In this document: piece after piece, positions 46,644 through 56,623 of the stretch
Layout: each line of letters begins with the position of its first letter
Numbering within the stretch: the first letter of the stretch is position 1
Source: Spirochaetaceae bacterium
Lineage (GTDB): Bacteria > Spirochaetota > Leptospiria > Leptospirales > Leptonemataceae
Length of the DNA stretch: 64,000 nt
Assembly: GCA_002730875.1 (NCBI GenBank)
Contig: PCBI01000006.1
Coordinates: 66,044-130,043, forward strand
Direction of reading: 5' to 3'
Translations under genes and position numbers: made by a program
The notes under the pieces: model-generated
Seen by the model: the letters and a program-made list of their open reading frames with translations, nothing else
Told to the model about the DNA's origin: nothing
Database searches by the model: none

Positions 46644-48329
46644 CTAGACGCTGGAGAGTCGTACCTGGTCTTCGTACAGAGTAAACCTGGCGCCGGGAAG
46701 AGACCTTCGCTCCACTCTGTATTTGCGCACGCCCACCCCGAAACTGATCTCCACACCGGGATATACCTGTTCGCGGACCTCTACTTCGGCCCCTTCCACC
46801 GGGTTGATGCTGGCAATCAGTCGCTCCCTTTGAAGCTCCAGGTTTTCCAGGTGCTTCTCCAGTTTCTGCTGCACCATACGAAGGCGTTTTTCGGTCTCTT
46901 CATCTTCCTGCGAGGCTTTGCCGCGCTTCCTGCTCTCCTCAATTTGCTGGATATGCAGAAGCACTCGGTGATAGGTTTTCTTTTGATCTTCGTACTGAGC
47001 ATCCATTTCCCGTAACTTCTGGAAGGTGTCCGGATCCACACCTACGGTGACCCGGGTACCTGTTTCCATTTTCGTTCCGAGTTTTCGCGCCTTCAGGCGC
47101 TGGCCGGCCAGCACATCCCCGCCTATTATCTCGCCCCGGCCCTCTTCTACAATGATCTCCTGGCCGGCGGTTAGCCGCGAATGCATGCTCACTTCCTGGA
47201 TATAGATGCCGTGTCCGGCAAGCAAGGAACTACTCTGCGCAAAGCGAGCGAAGATACTGCCCGCAGCCTCGATGTAGCCGCTGTTTCGGGTGACGGAGCC
47301 TCCGCTAAGAATAATGTCGCCTTCGGCTTTCAGAAATACGTTACTTACAGTCTTTTCGATGATAATATCGCCCCGGGCCCTAACCTGAAAACCGTCCAAT
47401 ACGGCATTTCGCACAACCACGGTTCCGGGAAAATCGATGTGACCGGTGGAATAGTCCACATTGTCTAGCTCCAGGATCTCCTCTACGTCCACCCGGGGAA
47501 ACCGGCTTTGATAGTTGGATACCCTGGCATGCCCGTCGATCCTGGAGAAGTATTCATTTCCCCGGGCTTCCACATTCATGCCTGCTTCCAGGACAATGGA
47601 TGAGCCATCGGTGGGCGGAAGCGTTCTTCCCGTTACGGTGAATCCGGCTTCCCCGGGCTCCCCGGGCAGAACTGTAGCCAGCAAGTCCCCGGCTTTGCAG
47701 GTTTGTACTACATTCAGATTGCGAAAGTCTACTGGATCTTCCTCTCTTTGACCTTCTTTGCGCACAGGCACAGCGCGGGGATTGGGCTCTATCTGCCACT
47801 TCACGCTTGCATCTCGGGCCGCCGTGGGTGATTTCATGGTTGCGATGCGATAGGCTTTTTTCTGAAATCCCCGGTTCGCCAGCTCCGGCAGGGTTCGGTC
47901 GGCGATGGAGGCTACCATGTCTTCGTCGATGCCCGCCACTACTCCCCTGGATGCTAGCAGTGAGTATATGTCTTCCCGGTTGGGCCAATGTCCGCCATGA
48001 CGGGGCGCTATGACCGTGAGCATGGCCTGGCTTTCATCTTCGGCCACGTCCAGTTCCATACGCGCGTCTTCGCTGGGTAGCTCCTCCCAGGCGGCTATGT
48101 CGTATGGTTCGCCGGAAGCGGCAGCAATGGCTTCATCCAGAGCCGCACGATCAAAGTCCGAAATACCAAAGAGTGCGAGGCGGGCCTGAACGTCGATCTT
48201 CTTCACCGGCCGTCCTTTCTTGCCGGCCGGATAGACCCGCAGGATTGCCCGGCCGCCTTCGTTTTCTAAAAGGAAGTGTCCGTTCTCATTGTCCTCGATG
48301 GACTTCAGGAAATCGTGATGGGATTCCAT
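46644..48329 (-). CDS. FapA/DUF342-family protein
   Basis: About 561 residues. The central FapA domain (about 170-440) is a right-handed beta-helix type region with the characteristic GHIDFPGTVVVRNAVLDGFQV, then ARGDIIIEKTV, LKAEGDIILSGG and IEAAGSIFARFAQSS. A C-terminal coiled coil (about 470-530, Glu/Lys/Gln-rich) precedes a beta tail. Members are called flagellar assembly protein A after a Vibrio homologue, but the family is widespread and the role in spirochaetes is not established. Start chosen at ATG 48329; an in-frame TTG at 48407 is possible and neither has a strong ribosome site. Confidence 0.85.
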   Translation of the reverse strand: MESHHDFLKSIEDNENGHFLLENEGGRAILRVYPAGKKGRPVKKIDVQARLALFGISDFDRAALDEAIAAASGEPYDIAAWEELPSEDARMELDVAEDESQAMLTVIAPRHGGHWPNREDIYSLLASRGVVAGIDEDMVASIADRTLPELANRGFQKKAYRIATMKSPTAARDASVKWQIEPNPRAVPVRKEGQREEDPVDFRNLNVVQTCKAGDLLATVLPGEPGEAGFTVTGRTLPPTDGSSIVLEAGMNVEARGNEYFSRIDGHARVSNYQSRFPRVDVEEILELDNVDYSTGHIDFPGTVVVRNAVLDGFQVRARGDIIIEKTVSNVFLKAEGDIILSGGSVTRNSGYIEAAGSIFARFAQSSSLLAGHGIYIQEVSMHSRLTAGQEIIVEEGRGEIIGGDVLAGQRLKARKLGTKMETGTRVTVGVDPDTFQKLREMDAQYEDQKKTYHRVLLHIQQIEESRKRGKASQEDEETEKRLRMVQQKLEKHLENLELQRERLIASINPVEGAEVEVREQVYPGVEISFGVGVRKYRVERRSLPGARFTLYEDQVRLSSV

Positions 48330-48471
48330 TATCGGATACAGTTTCCCTCGGCGACGCTTTGACTGCTCGCATGTCTGAGTATTTCGGCATCTCGAATCAT
48401 TGGCCAAAGTTGCAGATTTCTTGCAGCCCGGAGACTTCTTGCAAGCTGATCCATTTTCCAGGTATGAATCA

Positions 48472-49851
48472 TCATTTCGCTACCTTGAGAAAATCCAGGA
48501 AGTAATCCGGATAGGTTTTTCGCACACAGCCCGGATCTTCGATTTCGATACCGCAACCGGCGCTAACCAGGGAAAAGGCCATGGCCATGCGATGATCCCG
48601 GTAGGTCTGAAATCTAGCGCTCTTCGGAGTGTGCGGAGGCTCAATGATCAAATAGTCCGCCCCTTCTTCTACCTTCGCCCCGGTTCGCTCAAGTTCTGTT
48701 TTGAGTCCGTGGATTCGCTCGGACTCCTTTACCCGCAAATTGGCTATGTTTGTAATTCGGCTTTGTCCGGAAGCGAACAGGTTCAGCGTGGCCAGCGTCA
48801 TGGCCGCATCCGGCATGGCATTCATATCAAGATCCAGGGCTTTCAAATCATTGCCTCCTCGGCTTTCAATGAAGTTGTCGCCGATTTCAATGGATGCTCC
48901 CATTTGCTGTAGGATAGAAACATAGTCCAGGTCGCCCTGGATGGAAGTCTTGCCCAGACCATAGATCCGCACGGGACCTCGCCCTGGCAAAGCGCCGGCA
49001 GAAAGGAAGTATGTGGCCGCCGAAGCATCGCCCTCGATTTCATACTCGGATGGGGCGGCATAAGCTTGATTTCCGGGAACGAAAAACTGCTGATAGCCCT
49101 GCCGCTCCACAGTTACTCCGAAATCATGCATCATAGATATTGTCAGGTCGATGTAGGGCTTGCTCACAGGATCGTCCTGCAGTTTCAGGGTGAAGTCCTT
49201 TTCGGAAAGCGGAGCGGCCATTAGCATGGCCGAAATAAACTGACTGGAAGTCTTTCCCTGAATGTTCGCCTCCTGACTCTTCCAGCCCTGGCTCTTGATC
49301 CGCACCGGCGGGCAGCCGTTTTCGCTTGCTTGAATGTCCACTCCCAGGCTGACCAGGCAATGCGCCAGATCTCCAATGGGTCGGCGATTCATCTGCTCGT
49401 TTCCGTAAATGAGATAATTGCCTCTTAGAGCCGATAGCACTGCCAGTAACGGACGCATTGCGGTGCCCGCATTTTCGACGTAAAACTCGCCCTCCGCCGG
49501 CGAAAGACGGCTGTGATCCGACTCTATTCTAATGCCATCCGGTCCGGCCTTCACGGATACACCTAATTGCGGTAAGAGGTTTCTCAGAACATTTACGTCG
49601 TCGGAATCAGGAAGCCTTTTCAGAATGCATGGTCTGCCCGGAACGGTACCCAGAGCCGAAAGCAGCAACGCCCGATTGGCTATGGACTTGGAGCCGGGCA
49701 ACTCCACTTCACCGACAAACTGATTGATGTGGGGAATCTGGAGAATATCCAGGTCAGTATTGCCCTCCGTATAGGCAGAAAAGAGACCATTGCTTGCCTG
49801 TGCCATCCGTTCGGCAAAGGATGGCTCTACAGATGGAAAGCGGGCGGGCAT
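48472..49851 (-). CDS. aroA: 3-phosphoshikimate 1-carboxyvinyltransferase (EPSP synthase)
   Basis: About 459 residues. It transfers enolpyruvate from PEP to shikimate-3-phosphate, step six of the shikimate pathway. VELPGSKSIANRALLLSAL, VENAGTAMRPLLAVL, MNRRPIGDL and RVKESERIHGL are present, as is the DHRMAMAFSL segment near the end. The pattern is class I-like at the PEP site (NAGTAMRPL). About 40 residues precede the usual N-terminus, so the true start may lie further in. It lies 143 bases beyond the fapA-like start. Confidence 0.95.
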   Translation of the reverse strand: MPARFPSVEPSFAERMAQASNGLFSAYTEGNTDLDILQIPHINQFVGEVELPGSKSIANRALLLSALGTVPGRPCILKRLPDSDDVNVLRNLLPQLGVSVKAGPDGIRIESDHSRLSPAEGEFYVENAGTAMRPLLAVLSALRGNYLIYGNEQMNRRPIGDLAHCLVSLGVDIQASENGCPPVRIKSQGWKSQEANIQGKTSSQFISAMLMAAPLSEKDFTLKLQDDPVSKPYIDLTISMMHDFGVTVERQGYQQFFVPGNQAYAAPSEYEIEGDASAATYFLSAGALPGRGPVRIYGLGKTSIQGDLDYVSILQQMGASIEIGDNFIESRGGNDLKALDLDMNAMPDAAMTLATLNLFASGQSRITNIANLRVKESERIHGLKTELERTGAKVEEGADYLIIEPPHTPKSARFQTYRDHRMAMAFSLVSAGCGIEIEDPGCVRKTYPDYFLDFLKVAK

Positions 49852-49901
49852 ATCCTTCAATGACTGCTACGTCCTAACTGACAACCACTTTGAGAAATGC
49901 C

Positions 49902-50387
49902 ATGATACCCAGCATAAGCCAGCTAAAGGAAAAAAGAGCCGCGGCCAGCCACGAAGACCTGGAAGAAAGCTCCGAGTTGCTATTGGATTTCTTTAAACTG
50001 CAGAAGCTTCAACCAGCAGCCGCCGAAGGGCTGGTCCCGGTGGTGGTACAGAATGCGGATACCGGCGAAGTATTGATCCTGGCTTATGCGAACCATGAAG
50101 CCCTACAGCAAAGTCTGGAGCGGGGAATCGCCGTATTCTACAGCACATCCAGAAAGGAATTATGGATTAAAGGCGCCACCTCCGGCGATTACCTGGACCT
50201 GGTGGAAGTTCGCATCAACTGCGAGCAGAATTCGTTGCTTTTTCTCGTAAGACCTAGAGCCGGCGGGGTTTGCCACACCCGCCAGACCTCGGGAAAAACC
50301 AGGCAGTCCTGCTACTATCGGCTCGTCGAAAAATCCGGCAAGCTCAGTCCGCCAGCCAGCCAGCCACTTCCATGGCATGATAGCTGA
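49902..50387 (+). CDS. hisI: Phosphoribosyl-AMP cyclohydrolase
   Basis: About 161 residues. It opens the adenine ring of phosphoribosyl-AMP in histidine synthesis. The signature is clear: LAYANHEALQQSLE, VFYSTSRKELWIKGATSG, then zinc-binding Cys residues in INCEQNSLLFLV and GVCHTRQTSGKTRQSCYYR. HisE is not fused, so this is the monofunctional form. The ATG at 49902 is favoured over TTG 49890. About 30 residues precede the normal N-terminus. Its 3' end overlaps the convergent hemB by 44 bases. Confidence 0.95.
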   Translation: MIPSISQLKEKRAAASHEDLEESSELLLDFFKLQKLQPAAAEGLVPVVVQNADTGEVLILAYANHEALQQSLERGIAVFYSTSRKELWIKGATSGDYLDLVEVRINCEQNSLLFLVRPRAGGVCHTRQTSGKTRQSCYYRLVEKSGKLSPPASQPLPWHDS

Positions 50388-51321
50388 GGATGATACTGGC
50401 TCCAGCCCGTTTCATTCCCAGAAGGGATTCAAGAACCACGCTTTTATAATCCAGCCAGCCCGCATTGGAGGCGGCTTTGAGCATGGCATACTCGCCGGAC
50501 ACATTGTACACCGCCACCGGAACATCGCTCACTTCAGCCAGCGCGCGCACAACATCCAGATAGGGAAGGCCTGGTTTCACCATTACCATGTCCGCTCCTT
50601 CCTGAATGTCCAGTTCGTATTCGCGTAACGCCTCTTTTACGTTGGCCGGATCCATCTGATACGTCTTCTTATCTCCGGATTTGGGCGCGCTCTGTAAAGC
50701 GTCACGGAAAGGACCGTAAAAAGAAGAGGCGTACTTTGCGCAATAGGACAGGATACCGGTATTCTTAAAACCTTCGGCGTCCAGGGCTTCGCGAATGTAG
50801 CCCACCCGGCCATCCATCATATCGCTGGGCGCCACGAAGTCGGCGCCCGCCCGGGCCTGCGCCACGGACATCTTCGCAAGGGCTTCCAGGGTTTCATCGT
50901 TCAGGATTTCGCCATCGGCGGATACAATTCCGTCATGGCCATCGCTGGAATAAGGATCCAGGGCAACGTCGGAGAAGATAATGAGCTCAGGAAACTGCTT
51001 TTTGATGGCAGTCAGGGCCCTTGGATACAGACCTCCAGGATTCACTGATTCGCTGCCATGCGAATCCTTCAAGGCTTCGTCAATGGCCGGAAAAGGGGCC
51101 ACCGCCCGAATACCCAGATCCAGGGCCCTCTGCAGAAACTGGGGCAGAATTTCCAGTCCATGGCGGTACACTCCTGGCATGGAAGGAATCTCTTCTTCTT
51201 TATTGCCCTCCATTATGAAGACCGGAAGAATAAAATCTTCCACACGGAGATGATTTTCCCGCACCAGGTCGCGCAAATAGGGACTGTTTCGATTCCTTCT
51301 GGGTCTGTGTAGCATGTCCAT
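50344..51321 (-). CDS. hemB: Delta-aminolevulinic acid dehydratase (porphobilinogen synthase)
   Basis: A 325-residue haem-pathway enzyme that condenses two aminolevulinates to porphobilinogen. The two catalytic lysines lie in GILSYCAKYASSFYGPFR and VMVKPGLPYLDV. The metal site reads FSDVALDPYSSDGHDGI, with no triple-Cys zinc motif, so this is the Mg-dependent type. RDAL and SGEYAMLKAA are also conserved. The end is antisense to the end of hisI for 44 bases. Confidence 0.97.
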   Translation of the reverse strand: MDMLHRPRRNRNSPYLRDLVRENHLRVEDFILPVFIMEGNKEEEIPSMPGVYRHGLEILPQFLQRALDLGIRAVAPFPAIDEALKDSHGSESVNPGGLYPRALTAIKKQFPELIIFSDVALDPYSSDGHDGIVSADGEILNDETLEALAKMSVAQARAGADFVAPSDMMDGRVGYIREALDAEGFKNTGILSYCAKYASSFYGPFRDALQSAPKSGDKKTYQMDPANVKEALREYELDIQEGADMVMVKPGLPYLDVVRALAEVSDVPVAVYNVSGEYAMLKAASNAGWLDYKSVVLESLLGMKRAGASIILSYHAMEVAGWLAD

Positions 51322-51605
51322 GAGTCAAATTGGACAGGCCGCTGGAAAAATCGAGTGATTATGAACGGGTAGAGACGCGGACCATGAGGGAATGGGAATG
51401 GGATTTGCTTATGCGGCCCGCGAGTTGCCCAACCCCGGGGATTGATGCCATCGGAAGGATGCGAAAGAAATCCCGTGCAACCCCTCCAGGCGATTGTCAA
51501 TTCTGACTGAGGATGCCGTGCCTGGCTGTTCCTGGCCATGCCTGGACAGGCACGAAACAGCGGGAGCGCCAATTCAATCGTTTCGCGCTTCAGCGCATTA
51601 CCGCA

Positions 51606-52307
51606 TCAGCGCGGCATAAGATTGTTGTTTCTTTCAATTTGCTCGATCAAGTGATCGAAGTTACCGGCTTTGCTTGCGCGAAACTGCTCCAGCATCTTCA
51701 TGCGGGAGTTTTCAAATTCATCCATCATGTTCTTTTCTACGCCCACGGACTTGTTGGGTCCCATCTCGGCCACCACCTTTTCGCCGGAACGCACGGACAG
51801 TTTTGGAACCCCGGGGCCCTGCACTTCCACTTCGCCTTCGCCCACCAGGACCCTGGTATTCTGCTCTTCGGCTTCCACGATGAAAGTAGTGCCTCGAACC
51901 AGGGCCACGGCGGTGGGTCCTTGCACCCGAATATTGTATTTCTGACCGCTCTTTTGAGCATCCACGCCCAGTTTGCCGCTGAGTATGTTTATGAAGAACT
52001 CAAGACGACTCACAGTATGATTGATGGTTTTTACTTCGACTTTACTGTTTTCCTGCACGGCCACAAAGGATCCCTGGGAAAACTGAACGATGACCCTGGA
52101 GTTCTTTCCGGTGCGGATTACATCGTTTTCCTCGATGATTTCCCGGACCCGGATCTTACGCACTTTATCGCCTCGCTGGATTTCGGCATCTCCTACGCGA
52201 AAGGTTACCAGCGCGATTTTTCTGATCTTTTCTTTTTCGGCTCGAATTCCCGAAGGAGCGGTAATGAGCATGGTGGCGATAATTGCCAGTACGGTAAACC
52301 TTTGCAT
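51606..52307 (-). CDS. Exported FecR-domain protein
   Basis: A 233-residue protein with a signal peptide (FTVLAIIATMLITAPSGIRA). A FecR domain follows at about residues 33-170: VGDAEIQRGDK, then VIRTGKNSRVIVQFSQGSFVAVQENSKVEV and VQGPTAVALVRGTTFIVE. In spirochaetes such domains occur in stand-alone periplasmic proteins, without the sigma/TonB partners of classic FecR. The C-terminus is a charged helix (about 185-230). The start is well supported by GAGGAA seven bases upstream. Role unknown; about 280 bases after it hold only a 7-bp hairpin (GTGCCTG/CAGGCAC). Confidence 0.85.
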   Translation of the reverse strand: MQRFTVLAIIATMLITAPSGIRAEKEKIRKIALVTFRVGDAEIQRGDKVRKIRVREIIEENDVIRTGKNSRVIVQFSQGSFVAVQENSKVEVKTINHTVSRLEFFINILSGKLGVDAQKSGQKYNIRVQGPTAVALVRGTTFIVEAEEQNTRVLVGEGEVEVQGPGVPKLSVRSGEKVVAEMGPNKSVGVEKNMMDEFENSRMKMLEQFRASKAGNFDHLIEQIERNNNLMPR

Positions 52308-52472
52308 TGTTTCCTCTTTGCTGTTTCGGATTGTTCCAGAATCACAATCTGCTACGCCGTTGAAAGCCGGGGCGCTTGGTCCAAAGCAGCTATGTATAGC
52401 TTAAAGCCGTGCCGGCCCTAATGCATGATTAGATCGTTTTTTGGCGGATTCCGGTTCGAGAAAACCGTTTTT

Positions 52473-54443
52473 TCATCCATCTTTTTGCAGTTGAAAAGCC
52501 AAATCCTGATACTCCAGTAAACACTCGGGATTGCTCAAAGCTTCTTTGTTTTTCACGGAACGACCTTCCACAATCTCCCGCACCGCAATCTCCACCTTTT
52601 TCATGTTCCGAGTGTAGGGTATCGAACTTACAGAAAGAATCACCGCCGGAACGTGCCGGGGCGAAGCTTCCTGCCGAAGTTTCTTTCGAATAGTGTCCTC
52701 TTCTTCCTTTTTCAGGGCCCGGCCCGGATCCTCCGCCAGCTTTACAAAGAGAACCACGCGAACATCGCCCTTCCAGTTCTGACCGATGACAACGCTGTCT
52801 TCTACAAAGGAGAGCGACTCCACTATGCGGTAGATGTCGGCGGTGCCAATGCGCACTCCCCCGGGATTGAGGGTAGCGTCGGAACGGCCCAGAAAGAGAA
52901 AACCACCGGACTCGGTGCGCAGGGCAAAATCCCCGTGGGTCCACACATTGGGCCAGACATCAAAGTATGCCGAATGGTAACGGCTTCCGTCCGGGTCGTT
53001 CCAGAAATAGAGCGGCATAGAAGGGAACGGTTCGGTGCAGGTAAGCTCCCCCTGGTTGCCGGTAACATCGTTTCCGTTTTCGTCCTTGATCTCGACTTTC
53101 ATTCCCAGACCGGCGGCCTGGATCTCGCCTCTTCGCACCGGCATGAGAGGATTGCCCAGGGCAAAGCAGCCGTTCAGATCGGTGCCCCCGGAGATGGATG
53201 CCAGTTGCACATCGGATTTTATCGAATCATAGATGTAGTCGAACTGCTCGGGCAGAAGCGGCGAGCCGGTAGAAAGCATCAATCGCATGGAGTCCAGATG
53301 ATGCTCTCGAGAAACCGGATAGCCGGACTGCTCCAGAGCGGCGAAGTATCGTGCGCTGGTTCCAAAGACGTTTACGGACTCTTTTTCGGCCAGGCGAAAA
53401 AGGGCTTCCGGACCTGGATGAAAGGGGTTACCGTCGAACAGAAGCACGCAGGCGCCGCTGGCCAGGGCGCTTACCAGCCAGTTCCACATCATCCAGCCGC
53501 AAGTGGTGAAGTAGAAAGTGGTTTCGCTGGAACGAAGATCGCAGTGCAAGACATGCTCTTTTAGATGATTGAGAAGGACTCCCTGACCCTGAACCATACA
53601 TTTTGGCAGGCCCGTGGTTCCGGAAGAATACATAATGTACACAGGATCCATGAACGATCGGCCCACAAAATCGATTTCGCCGTGGCCCTGCCCGGAATCG
53701 CTCAAGAAGTCCTCCAACGCCGTGGCTCCCGGGATATCGGAAACGTCCACTGGATCCGAAGAACCAGGTACAACGACAATGGCCTCCAGGGAATCAATCT
53801 CTGTGGCAATTTGCTTCACTTTGTCCAGAATGGAAATCCATTTGCCTTTGAAAAAGTAACCATCGCAACTGAAAAGTACCCGGGGCTTGATTTGTCCAAA
53901 GCGATCCAGCACTGCCTGTACGCCGAAATCCGGCGATGCGCTGGAAAAGACCCCGCCCAGGGAGGTAGCCCCCAGCATGGCCAGCACCGTATGAGCACGA
54001 TTGGGAAGATAGGCAGCCACGCGATCGCCGGGCTGCAGGCCCAGGCGCTTGAGCGCTGCATGATAGCGGGCGGCTTCGGCATAGAGTTCGTTATGGTTGA
54101 ATCGAATCTCCTGTCCCACTTCATCTATGGAGATCAACGCCGGTCGATCATCTCGGTGCTTGAGCAGGTTCTCGGCGAAATTCAACCGCGCGCCAGGAAA
54201 CCATTGAGTGTCCTGGATTCGCTCGGTCCTTTGAAGAATTTCTTCGGCTGGTTTCTGGAATCGCACATCGCAGTAATCCGCCACTTCTTTCCAGAACAGA
54301 TCCAGGTTTGCCACCGACCAGCGGTGTAGACTTGCATAATCCGCAGGATCGATGCTGGAATCGTATTTGTCGCGGACCCTGGATGCGAATTCATACATCT
54401 GGCTCTTTTCGGGATGGGACGGAGACCACAATACCGGATTCAT
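52473..54443 (-). CDS. aacS: Acetoacetyl-CoA synthetase
   Basis: A 656-residue acyl-adenylate enzyme. The AMP-binding motif is YIMYSSGTTGLPKCMVQG, with TTCGWMMWNWLVSALASG, ISGGTDLNGCFALGNP and the C-terminal GRSDATLNPGGVRIGTADIY. The N-terminal WSVANLDLFWKEVADYCDV and NFAENLL are typical of AacS, which activates acetoacetate for lipid or polyhydroxyalkanoate synthesis, and set it apart from acetyl-CoA synthetase. Length matches the family. It is preceded by a 115-base gap and has no clear metabolic partner beside it. Confidence 0.94.
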   Translation of the reverse strand: MNPVLWSPSHPEKSQMYEFASRVRDKYDSSIDPADYASLHRWSVANLDLFWKEVADYCDVRFQKPAEEILQRTERIQDTQWFPGARLNFAENLLKHRDDRPALISIDEVGQEIRFNHNELYAEAARYHAALKRLGLQPGDRVAAYLPNRAHTVLAMLGATSLGGVFSSASPDFGVQAVLDRFGQIKPRVLFSCDGYFFKGKWISILDKVKQIATEIDSLEAIVVVPGSSDPVDVSDIPGATALEDFLSDSGQGHGEIDFVGRSFMDPVYIMYSSGTTGLPKCMVQGQGVLLNHLKEHVLHCDLRSSETTFYFTTCGWMMWNWLVSALASGACVLLFDGNPFHPGPEALFRLAEKESVNVFGTSARYFAALEQSGYPVSREHHLDSMRLMLSTGSPLLPEQFDYIYDSIKSDVQLASISGGTDLNGCFALGNPLMPVRRGEIQAAGLGMKVEIKDENGNDVTGNQGELTCTEPFPSMPLYFWNDPDGSRYHSAYFDVWPNVWTHGDFALRTESGGFLFLGRSDATLNPGGVRIGTADIYRIVESLSFVEDSVVIGQNWKGDVRVVLFVKLAEDPGRALKKEEEDTIRKKLRQEASPRHVPAVILSVSSIPYTRNMKKVEIAVREIVEGRSVKNKEALSNPECLLEYQDLAFQLQKDG

Positions 54444-54558
54444 GAACTCAGAATGTGTTCGGACCGGTCACAGTTGCAAGTATTTAAGTCGGATGGACAA
54501 CGGCAGCGTGGGCCTGGAGTAGGAAGCAGGGACGCTTAATCGATAGCAATGCCGGGTC

Positions 54559-56451
54559 CTAATGAGGGTAGATCGCCTGAAAGAAGGGCTCCGCCGGATT
54601 GCCGGCCAGGTCTTTAACCTGGATAGAAAGAAAGGAGCCATTACTGTTCATCCACTTCTCAGGAACCGAGACCCGCAACAACGATCGGTCCCCGGCCCAT
54701 TCGTAGTCCAGAGGGATGCCATCGAGAAATACGGCCGTTGTATCGCGATCAACCCAGGACTGTTCGTCGTAGATGTCGAACTCGAGTAAACCCACCGGAT
54801 TCTCTTTATTCCCTGAATGGATCAAATCATCCTCGGGTCGCTGCCAGGCAAACGATGGATGGATGACCGGGGCTCCGGTATCGCGCAGTATGGCCACGAT
54901 CCCTCCCCGCTTAAGCCTCAGATTATAGTAGGCTTTGTTTTCTGTTTCTCGATAGGGCTTGCCCAGCCAGTCCCATCTTCCCGTGGTAGGATTCCACAAA
55001 TACAGTTCTTCGTCCGGATGCTTCTTATCGACGCTGCCGGAGATATACATGTACCCCGACACAACCAGATCACGAGCATCGAAAACGAAAGCGCGAACTC
55101 CGCCCGCAGGCTCGGTCAATCCATCCCGTACCGGTGGCATGGCGCGAATCCAGGTAGGCTCCAGAATCCGGGCCTTTGCACGCCCCCGTTGCATTCCTCC
55201 CGGGATTTGAATATTTAAGCTGATCCCATCGCCGTTGTAGGAAAAGTTCGCCCCGGCATAGGGCGGCAGGTTCCGGAAGGGCACATCGTTTTGTCGGATC
55301 AAGGGATCTTCCTGTTCCGTTCCGGTAGCCTCATCGCGTTCAGGTTTTTCGGATTTCAGATCCGCATCGGTAGCATGTCCAATTTCGAAGAGTAGCCGGG
55401 CCTTGTTACCGGAGCTATCCAGAACCTCAACCAGATACACTCCGGCGTCCAGTTCCGATCGATTCCGGCGCAAGGTATCGTATAAATAGTATACGTATTC
55501 AGAGCCAATGGAAGTCTTTTCTGGATCGTAGTAGCGATCTGCTGTGCGAAGCTCGGAAGTAGCAATGCCATCCAGTTCCATCTTGTATTCGGGTTTCGCA
55601 GGGATTTCTTCGGGCTGGCTTCGGTAGGTTTGCAGGGTTAAAGGCTCATCGCCCAGGAAATAGAGACGAACTCCGTGGACTCCGTTTCGATTAAGCGCGG
55701 CCATAGTATCATAGGTTCCGATTCGATAATCCGCCGAAGACAACGGTTCTTTCACAGCCAGCGCGTACGTATCAATGGTATGTCCCTGTTTCGTATACTG
55801 CCGATGCACCTGTTTGAGATCATAGGCTCGGGTTCGAGTATGTAATCGCAGCAATGTAGGCGCTGTGAAATCCTGAATCGCTCTGTCGGGATCCTCCAGA
55901 GGGCTTTTGAAGTAGCCCCCGGACCCCACCTCAAAATGCAGATGGGGCGCACCAGATCCGCTTTCGCCGCTACGCCCAATTGTTTCCCCTTTCTTAAAGG
56001 CAAAGTAGCCCGGAAGATTCACCGAAGCCCGATTTCGCGGATGCATCAAAAAGAGCGCCATGCGCAGGTACTCCAGCTGCGGATGCTTTCCCAGAAAGTC
56101 GTACATATGCCCATAAGTGAAGTGCCGACCATCTACGGAGCTCAGGACCAGACCGTTGCCGTAGCCCACCTCCGATGTATAAAGCCTGGCTACCGTCATA
56201 TCTTCCACAGCCACTATAGGAATGCCATTTCGATTGAAGGTCTTGTAGTCCAGGCCATGATGAAACCGGCCGCCGGATCGGTATTCGCCGAAGCTGCCGG
56301 ATATATGAGGAAACTCAATGGGATGGTTGTTCCCTACAGAATGATTGGCCCGTGCCTTGCGCACTTCAGGAGGCAAATCCTCTTTGCAGCCAGCCAGGCA
56401 AAGAACCGTGAAAAAGGCGCCGAGCAAAGCAAGCCGCCGGGCAAGGGCCAT
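54559..56451 (-). CDS. M23 (LytM-type) peptidase-domain lipoprotein
   Basis: About 630 residues. The signal ends VLCLAGC and the mature protein starts CKED. The M23 domain lies at about residues 45-195: GGRFHHGLDYKTFNRNG supplies the first His and Asp, and SGAPHLHFEVG the HxH pair, so all zinc and catalytic residues appear intact. Such enzymes cut peptidoglycan cross-links. The remaining about 430 residues are beta-rich with no named domain (late phrases RDTGAPVIHPSFAW and SIQVKDLAGNPAEPF resemble Ig-like folds). The frame is open upstream to 56658, but the ATG at 56451 directly precedes the signal. It follows the CBM48 gene by 172 bases. Confidence 0.88.
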   Translation of the reverse strand: MALARRLALLGAFFTVLCLAGCKEDLPPEVRKARANHSVGNNHPIEFPHISGSFGEYRSGGRFHHGLDYKTFNRNGIPIVAVEDMTVARLYTSEVGYGNGLVLSSVDGRHFTYGHMYDFLGKHPQLEYLRMALFLMHPRNRASVNLPGYFAFKKGETIGRSGESGSGAPHLHFEVGSGGYFKSPLEDPDRAIQDFTAPTLLRLHTRTRAYDLKQVHRQYTKQGHTIDTYALAVKEPLSSADYRIGTYDTMAALNRNGVHGVRLYFLGDEPLTLQTYRSQPEEIPAKPEYKMELDGIATSELRTADRYYDPEKTSIGSEYVYYLYDTLRRNRSELDAGVYLVEVLDSSGNKARLLFEIGHATDADLKSEKPERDEATGTEQEDPLIRQNDVPFRNLPPYAGANFSYNGDGISLNIQIPGGMQRGRAKARILEPTWIRAMPPVRDGLTEPAGGVRAFVFDARDLVVSGYMYISGSVDKKHPDEELYLWNPTTGRWDWLGKPYRETENKAYYNLRLKRGGIVAILRDTGAPVIHPSFAWQRPEDDLIHSGNKENPVGLLEFDIYDEQSWVDRDTTAVFLDGIPLDYEWAGDRSLLRVSVPEKWMNSNGSFLSIQVKDLAGNPAEPFFQAIYPH

Positions 56452-56623
56452 GGCTGCACGGGACTCTGGTCGACCGCGCCTTTCAGAGATTCGATGCTCG
56501 ATAAAGGAGCCCGGACTGCCGGCACTGACGAGACCAGAGCTGGCCGGTTTTTGCGACGAGACCGGGCGCGGCCCGACCGAGCGCAGACGGTTCAGGTGAG
56601 AGAAACCGGATCGAGCCCGGCCG

